64,000 bases of DNA. Source: Hydnum rufescens UP504. Its lineage: Eukaryota > Basidiomycota > Agaricomycetes > Cantharellales > Hydnaceae. The notes beneath the pieces are model-generated. The model had not been told where the DNA came from, ran no database searches, and saw nothing but the letters and a program-made list of their open reading frames with translations. Where the stretch lies: assembly GCA_014904985.1 (NCBI GenBank), contig MU128932.1, positions 5,360 to 69,359 of the forward strand, given 5' to 3'. Every line of letters begins with the position of its first letter. Position 1 is the first letter of the stretch. This document shows positions 57,879 to 64,000 of the stretch, one piece after another. Position numbers and translations under genes: made by a program.

Positions 57879-58795
57879 TATCGCTTCTGGCCCGATGCAG
57901 CCTTCTTTCCTTCGAGTTCTGCCGCTTTAGCTATGGAGAGGAGAATTCATCAGTTCTTAGAGCAAGGGAAGACTGAAGGGGAGCCACAAAATGAATTAAT
58001 GGGGCATAACTTGTTCAATACAGTACCTTCTTGTTCTGCTTTCCGCTTCAAAGCCGCCGCTTCGCGCTCCTTACGAATAGCAGCGAGACGGCCCAAGTCT
58101 GCTTTTGCTTGATCCGTCTTTCCTGCAGCATGAAGCTAGCATAGAAGAGAAACAGTAAGCAAGACAATAGACGTTGCGAGTGGTTATCGTAAATCATCCC
58201 AACTAACTTTCCAATACCGCTCTTGGGCTTCCTTCTTTTCCTTCTCTTCACTGTGTATCCAATTCTTCAGCGCTAGATCGGAATGGATGTGAAAGGCACA
58301 AACCGTTCGCGTCGAGAAAGTTGCCTTGGAGCAGCCAAGTCCGCTGCCTTGAGGTTCTTAGATGGTACACGATTCGGATTTACAAGATCGGCGTCATCTT
58401 CATCCTCATCGCTTTCTGCCTTCTTGGCCTGTGCGCCCTGCTGTTTCCTCGCTTTTCTCGCTGCCCGCGCAACTGCCGGATCCCTGGTGCTATCGTGGGT
58501 ACAGCCGACGAACCCGGGGCAGGAGTCACTTCTTCTCCACCGCTTTCTTCGTCTGTGGATTCGTTCTCTCCAGAGGAATCACCCTCCTGAGCATCACCTC
58601 GGGGTGCCCTATAGGATGTCTCCTCAGTGACATATGTGTATGGCAAACACGAAGAAGGAATGACTAGGGAATGAGGATCACGCACCATTTCGGATCCTGG
58701 GAGACGGCCACACCATTCTCATCAAGTTCGAGATGCCTGCTAAATGCATGTCCTCCGCCACGCTTTGGCCCACCGCGTCCACGACCTCGTGCCAT
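57879..58795 (-). CDS. PDAP1-like (28 kDa heat/acid-stable) phosphoprotein
   Basis: Conserved eukaryotic protein of unclear role, also called PDGF-associated protein, probably nuclear or cytosolic and RNA-linked. It begins MARGRGRGGPKRGGGHAF at 58795. Exon 1 ends DPKW and the next begins APRGDAQEGDSSGEN (donor GTGCGTGATC, acceptor CCTATAG). The conserved core is visible in pieces: KARKQQGAQAKKAESDEDED, LVNPNRVPSKNLKA, APRQLSRRER, then LHAAGKTDQAKADLGRLAAI and RKEREAAALKRKAEQ, ending KKAASGQKR at 57879. Between SSAVPT and DSTRDPAVARAA (58491-58497) the frame changes by one base with no usable intron, so either a frameshift or a sequence error is present. The gene lies tandem to the dynamin gene, 193 bp downstream of its stop. 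Confidence 0.8.
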
Positions 58796-58988
58796 CTTGT
58801 TTCCGGATAAGGGAAGAGAAAAGGTACAACTACTTAGATTGGAGAGCGAGTAGCAGCGGTGTTTGCCGCCATACTGAGATCGATCTTCACAAGTTCTCAC
58901 GATCTCCCACGCGTCTAGTCTCTGCCTAACGTATTTCACAATTACAATGCTATGGGCCATCACAAATTCGTCCCGTAGTCCATGCCAT

Positions 58989-61900
58989 TAAATGGTTCCA
59001 TATAGCTTGCCATTGATATCAACCAACCTTGCTGCCTTCGCCTCTAATTCCTCCCTGCGCGACGCAACTGTCGGGTCGTCCGCCATGAAACGCTCAGCGA
59101 GTTCTCTTCCCTTGTCCGTACCAATAAGGAGCTCTGCATAAAGTGCTTTCTGTATTCGGCCAGCCAGCGCTGCAACGAATTGTGATCGATAATTCTCGGA
59201 ATCATATCGATAATACGCTGTTTGACGAGGTAAACAGTTAGCTTCTTTGATGAGGTCTCATGGGCAACGTCTTCAGAATACGGACCTTGTAGGCTATCTG
59301 AAAATAGGCGCGAGCCTCGGCAGCCACTGTCATCTCTCGCTCAAACTCATCCGGCTTCTCTAGTTTGATGAGTTCTTCAGCACTGTTAATATCGTAGCCA
59401 GCGGCCCGAAGGAAGGCAAGAGCTTGTTCAGCAGCGGGGCATGGAGGGCCGTTTCTGGATAATGGGCGTCGATGTTACGAAGAGCACAGTTTAAGGCAAT
59501 CAAGGATTCTTACGGGGCGTTGGCTCCTATATTTCGTGAGATATTTGTCTCGATAAGAAGCAAAGTAATGTTCGTTCTGGGTGTAGGGAGGGTCCTCAAC
59601 TATCCGCCAAGGGGAGGTTAAAGCATTAACATGCAATGTTGTATTACAAAGACTCACGCTGATTATCCAGCTCAACTTGGCAGTGACCTCTTCCTTGCAC
59701 CTTTTCATTTCTTCCAGTACAATGGACCTGCAGCACGATCAGAATGCTGTATCGAGCGTATGATCATCCTACTTACTTGACTTTCTCATTCAAAGAGGAA
59801 TATGAGAAGCGACCAAAATGGTGCTCGAGTCTGGACAGTGCCTTCTCCTGGGTGGCGAGAAACACGGTCTCGAAGGATTCCAATGCCAGACAATCCCAGG
59901 TATTGAAGCACCCAAGGATGACAGCTACCTTGGCGGAGAATGGAACGCAGTGTGGCAATTCTCTCGTGATGCATCTGAGGTTTCGCGTTAGCTGTCAATT
60001 GGATCACAGTATTACACAATCCATACCGTTCAATTCTCTCCCGAAGGTCCTCAAGATAAAGGGGCTCGTTTTCGTCCAGGATGTCACTATCTCTTCGTCA
60101 CGAAATAATCCCGGTGAAAACTCGGGTGCCTGGAGCGATTGCTCCAGGTCGGAGGCCTCCCTCTTCGATTTCGCGATGAAGACAGGGGCCGTGCGTCTGA
60201 TTCTTTTTGAAAAGCGCCTGTACGCTGGTGTGCACCTTTGTATAAGATCTTCGAATCCTGGTCCCCCATGGACATAGAGAGTAAGCTCCCCACAGTACGC
60301 CGAGATCGAATTTATAAGTTCGACCATAGGCAATTGCCCTAGTCGTGCAGGAAGGGCCGAGAGCTCAGACTCAGTGGCTTTCCGCTGCTCAGCGACTTGG
60401 GCGCGGAGGCTTGGAAGCCTACAGATTGGTCAAGTATTGGGGTAACAACCACCTCTTTCTGACATAAAACTACACGTACGTCTTATCAATCACCTGCGAG
60501 AGAAGCTTGCTCAGACTTTGCCCAAGATTTATCGTCCCCATCCGAGATCTCGTAGAAGAATCACAAGTAGACCATATTTTGTGACTCTTGAAAAAATTAT
60601 TCTCGCGGCGGCGGGCCTCTCCATGAGTGATGTTTTCTTCTAGCTCTTTCGGTGCTGGCTGCTTCGTGATGTAGTAGCCGTGGACCAGAGGGTGCCGCCG
60701 TCCTTCTAGAACGTCCTTCCAATAATTCTCTTCCCCGCTTTGAAGAGTGTCAGGTTTAGTGAGGACTCCTGCAAACGTAGAAAACGATGGAGATGAGCTT
60801 CCAACGGTCGGAACAAGCAGGTAATATACTTACCTATGGTCCGCACGCCACTGGGATCAACAGTTTTGGCCAGAAAAGCGGCGCTTTGGTTATCGATGTC
60901 GTCTGCAATCAAAAATTGATTAATGGGGCTTTGTTATCTCAGCGGAATTTACATGTTGATACCTCTCATCGTCTATTCCATTCGTGGGATGATATCAGGG
61001 GGGGCCTGAAAGAAGAACAGGTCGTTCTGACTTACAATAGTCAAGAGAATCAAACAATTGCCCTGAATATGCTTCATAATCATATTTTTGACAGCGTCGA
61101 TGTTCCCAGTATCTCTAGTATCGGCAACATTGGATATAATACCTGGTGGATTTGTTTAAGACTGGAAGTAAAAGCAGTGATGTTGCACTTGCCAGGTAAG
61201 TCGATGAAAGAAAGATCCGGGACACCAGGTCCAGAAACATCGAGACAGATTACGTTGGATGAGAACGCCAACTGCTGGTTGGATCCGAAAGGTGGGATGT
61301 CGCCGGGGATTGAATCAGGATCCAAATCAACAAACCGATCAGGCATTGTGCCGGGATTCAGTATCGCTAATTGGGCACGTCGTAGCATCCTCTCCAATTC
61401 ATGTGTATCATAGACTATAGGTCCAAACTCCGTCTCACCAATTTCCGGGAGCTGATTACCAAAGGAGTCGATCTCAATCCTTAGCAGGACTTGACATTGC
61501 CACAGAGAGCCGGAATGCTTGAGGCGACACTCCATGGGACACCTGCAACTTGACATCAGCACCAACTTACACCACAAATATGAACACAATGACCTGGTAC
61601 ACGTCCCGCTTGCCCTAGGAACAGTGATCTATCCGCAGCATGTCAGTTGCTATTAGGAACTGTGATAGCAAACTGAGCGAACGCCAGAGATAGCCTCAAT
61701 GAGACTCGATTTCCCAGCTGATTGATTGCCAATAACGGCAATGCGGGGCAGATCCAGGTCGCCCTAGTGATCTGAGTGAGGACTGGACCTGGACATTTTA
61801 GACGCCAACAAGAGGGAAGCCAACCTGACCACTGCCGCAAGCAAAGATTACCAGATTCAGCCGTGGGTGATCGCCCTCCCGAACAACTAACTTACCCTAG

Positions 61901-61990
61901 AGCCCTTACATCCCCAATCACGCTGATCAGAGCTTTTGTCCTCTGTGCGTACTCGGTTTTCCCGAGACCTACTGGTCCTTCGTTGTCCAT
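58989..61990 (-). CDS. Dynamin-family GTPase
   Basis: Large membrane-acting GTPase of the dynamin superfamily (dynamin/Mx-like layout without PH or Pro-rich domain seen). Many short exons. The start MDNEGPVGLGKTEYAQRTKA is at 61990. G1: DLPRIAVIGNQSAGKSS near 61757-61700. G2 switch: ITVPRASGTCTR joined to CPMECRL (61625-61500). G3: FIDLPG near 61195. G4: VLTKPDTLQSGEENYWKD near 60765-60720. Then the middle region with QLPMVELINSISAYCGEL (60333 onward) and a C-terminal GED ending LEAKAARLVDINGKLYGTI at 58989. The intron after DLP-G (61192-61143) has a GC donor (GCAAGTGC). The exon border between the first frame (VIGDVRALG) and the G1 exon could not be resolved. Function in membrane fission or organelle division is from the family only. 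Confidence 0.85.
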
Positions 61991-64000
61991 TTTGAATGCG
62001 AAGAGCTTGTATTCGCCAAGAAAAGCCTTGTATGTTGCAGGCTTAACAAAGGATCGCATGTAAGAGAAAGCCCAATTTTCTCCCCATGTGATTGATTTGA
62101 TTATGATCGACACCGCCATGAAACCAGCCGCGCTGAATCAGGTCAAAATGATATATAATCATCTGACCGCCCCTTTAAGCAAGGTTTTGGACGCTAATAT
62201 CATGACGCCCAGGAAGATTGACGCCTCATTAGAAATGGAGACAGGAGAGTAGGCGTCGAGACTAACGCTGAAGGGCATCATGGAGGGTATTAGAGGTTTT
62301 GTGGAATTTCTACCAGTGATTACTTGAGGCATTCCTTTGTTCAACGGGGAGCGTGAGACGACGATCATCCGAATTATCCCGAGGCTGGTTTGGATCCAGG
62401 TAGATCCCGTCACCTCCTTTCGACGCGGATGCATTTTTCCACGTCTCGAGAAGGGATGCTTCATTGAGGCCAGGTAGACAGGGATGACGGAGAAGTAGCG
62501 GAACCAACGTGCATTTCGAAGGTGATATACAGACTGATACAGCACAGTATGTCGCGTCACGAGATCCCAGGTGCATGGTCAGAACCATCTGAAGACAAGA
62601 GAGCGCCGGCGGCAAGGTCGGTTCAACTGTAGTCACTGGGACTTGTTTGTGGTTGCACGGCAAATGCCGTCAGAGCGTGGCCTGCTTGACCTGTGGCCCA
62701 ACATCCACAGTAGAAGAGAGATGTCGTAACGTTTCGTTAAAATGGCGACCCCGAATCCTTGGTTGGCCCTTGGATTCCGTATCTCTCGTTTTGCCATTAC
62801 TTTCATGCCCAGCACAACATTGTAGCCTGATGCCTGCCCATGGCGCCGAAATCCATGTGGTTAAGCAATATAGAAAGCAGCTCTCGATGCAGAAATGTTG
62901 TATCAAGCATCACCTACACAATAATCCATGCTTCCAAAACTTTGAGATTCTGGGAATCAAAATGATTCACTTCGAGTCATCAAAGGAACTCTCCCGCTCT
63001 GTTGATTCGTTCAAATTCGTGTAAGGAAATCCGGGTTTCCAAGGGTGGTGGACTACCAAACATTTTAACCTTTACGGACACCAGCTCATCGTCGCTGGGG
63101 GACATAACGGCTTCTCTGCCAAGTGTTGATGCGCCCACGGATCGGAATCGCATTCCTCAGAATACCCAGAGTAACTGCGAGATGAGCCTCGATCCCAATG
63201 ATACGACCATCAGAGACGATGATCGACGGGCCCCTGCATAAGACTTTGAACGTGCCACCAAGGCACCTTATCGAGGGAGGCTCCATGCGATGGGACTCTT
63301 GAGGAGCACAAGTTAAGAACCTACATGCGTCACTTAACACGTTAAGCGGGTGCATATTCAGTCAAAAGAAACTCGCATGCCTACAAAGCGGTCACCTGAG
63401 TCCCATTTCCAAGATCGTCCTTCTAACGGAAGTGGGGCCAGGAAAACAGAATCGAGGGTACGATGTGCATATGACGTTGGACCCAGATCCTACAGTCGTC
63501 TCCATCTTGACATCATCCACACAATCTTGTCCAAGAACTGTCGGGACAAGATGCCATCTCACTGCAATATTCAATGCTGCTCGATCTCCCACTTCTGTGA
63601 TTTGTATATCGGCATCCAATGTCAGTTTTCTATTTCGGGAGATGCGATAGATCTTTGTCGTCCCCCACCGTGAAGCGATCAGTCTTCCTGTCGGAATATC
63701 CCGCTAAATATGTCGCCTGGAAATCGGACATCTTTCTACCCAGCTTATTGAGTAGTTACCCGAGTCTTCCAAAGCCAAAACGGGACGACGAAATGGTGAC
63801 CAGGAATCTAGAGCGATGACGTAGTGGGGCTAAAGAATAAGGGCATCGATAATGTGACCAAGCAGAGTCAATACAGAGGCCATTCTGACCTTTTGGGACA
63901 TAGCCCAGGTGTTGCATCAGGCCGACGCCAAACCCTGGGCTTGAGAAGTTTGTGGCAACTTGGGGGCGGAGCTACTCCAAGATGCTAATAGAATGCCAGA
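61991..64000. other. Unassigned right flank
   Basis: Two kilobases with no recognised gene. Minus-strand frames at 62663-62310, 62560-62159, 63355-63086 and 63619-63392 look partly protein-like (for example DIQITEVGDRAALNIAVRW), and plus-strand frames at 62647-63024 and 63350-63673 overlap them. No family, start or splice pattern could be fixed. It may include the dynamin promoter just upstream of 61990 and a decayed or edge-truncated gene. Confidence 0.4.

Overview
This window is nuclear DNA from a filamentous fungus, most likely an agaricomycete basidiomycete. The evidence is many 50-70 nt introns with CTNAC-type branch points, a decayed KDZ-type DNA transposon with an associated cysteine cluster, and a family of tandem TKL-like kinases. 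A Rhizoctonia-like (Cantharellales) source is my guess and cannot be proven from the sequence alone.

There are three zones. (1) 1-9.56 kb is repeat-rich: a broken KDZ transposase (about 1.06-4.34 kb), a GGGCCC mini-array, an LTR-like stretch, and an array at 7.28-8.93 kb in which each ~250-275 bp unit looks like an exon followed by an intron, with one hairpin at the exon end and a second inside the intron. A tRNA-like (SINE-like) sequence lies next to the edge of zone 2. (2) 9.57-45.6 kb is a head-to-tail array, all on the minus strand, of six copies (U1-U6, numbered left to right) of a 5.6-8.5 kb unit. Each unit has a protein kinase gene and a long leader with no convincing gene. Only U4 (27198-29775) gives a complete model: 8 exons whose lengths sum to a multiple of three, 722 codons, with all kinase motifs. 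U1 is truncated, U2, U3 and U6 carry frameshifts, and U5 is interrupted by an inverted segment that contains a 25-N assembly gap. (3) About 48.9-62 kb is an ordinary gene-dense housekeeping segment: a short-chain dehydrogenase, a BAP31/Yet-type ER protein head-to-head with TFIIE beta, a PPR-like mitochondrial protein head-to-head with 5-formyltetrahydrofolate cyclo-ligase, a PDAP1-like phosphoprotein and a dynamin-family GTPase. The last 2 kb and the stretch 45.6-48.9 kb hold no gene I recognise.

The housekeeping genes share no pathway; they are linked only by shared promoters and convergent ends. The contrast between compact housekeeping genes and the repeat-rich left two thirds is the main architectural feature. 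Splice sites were inferred by eye from GT-AG (two GC-AG) signals, phase and family conservation.
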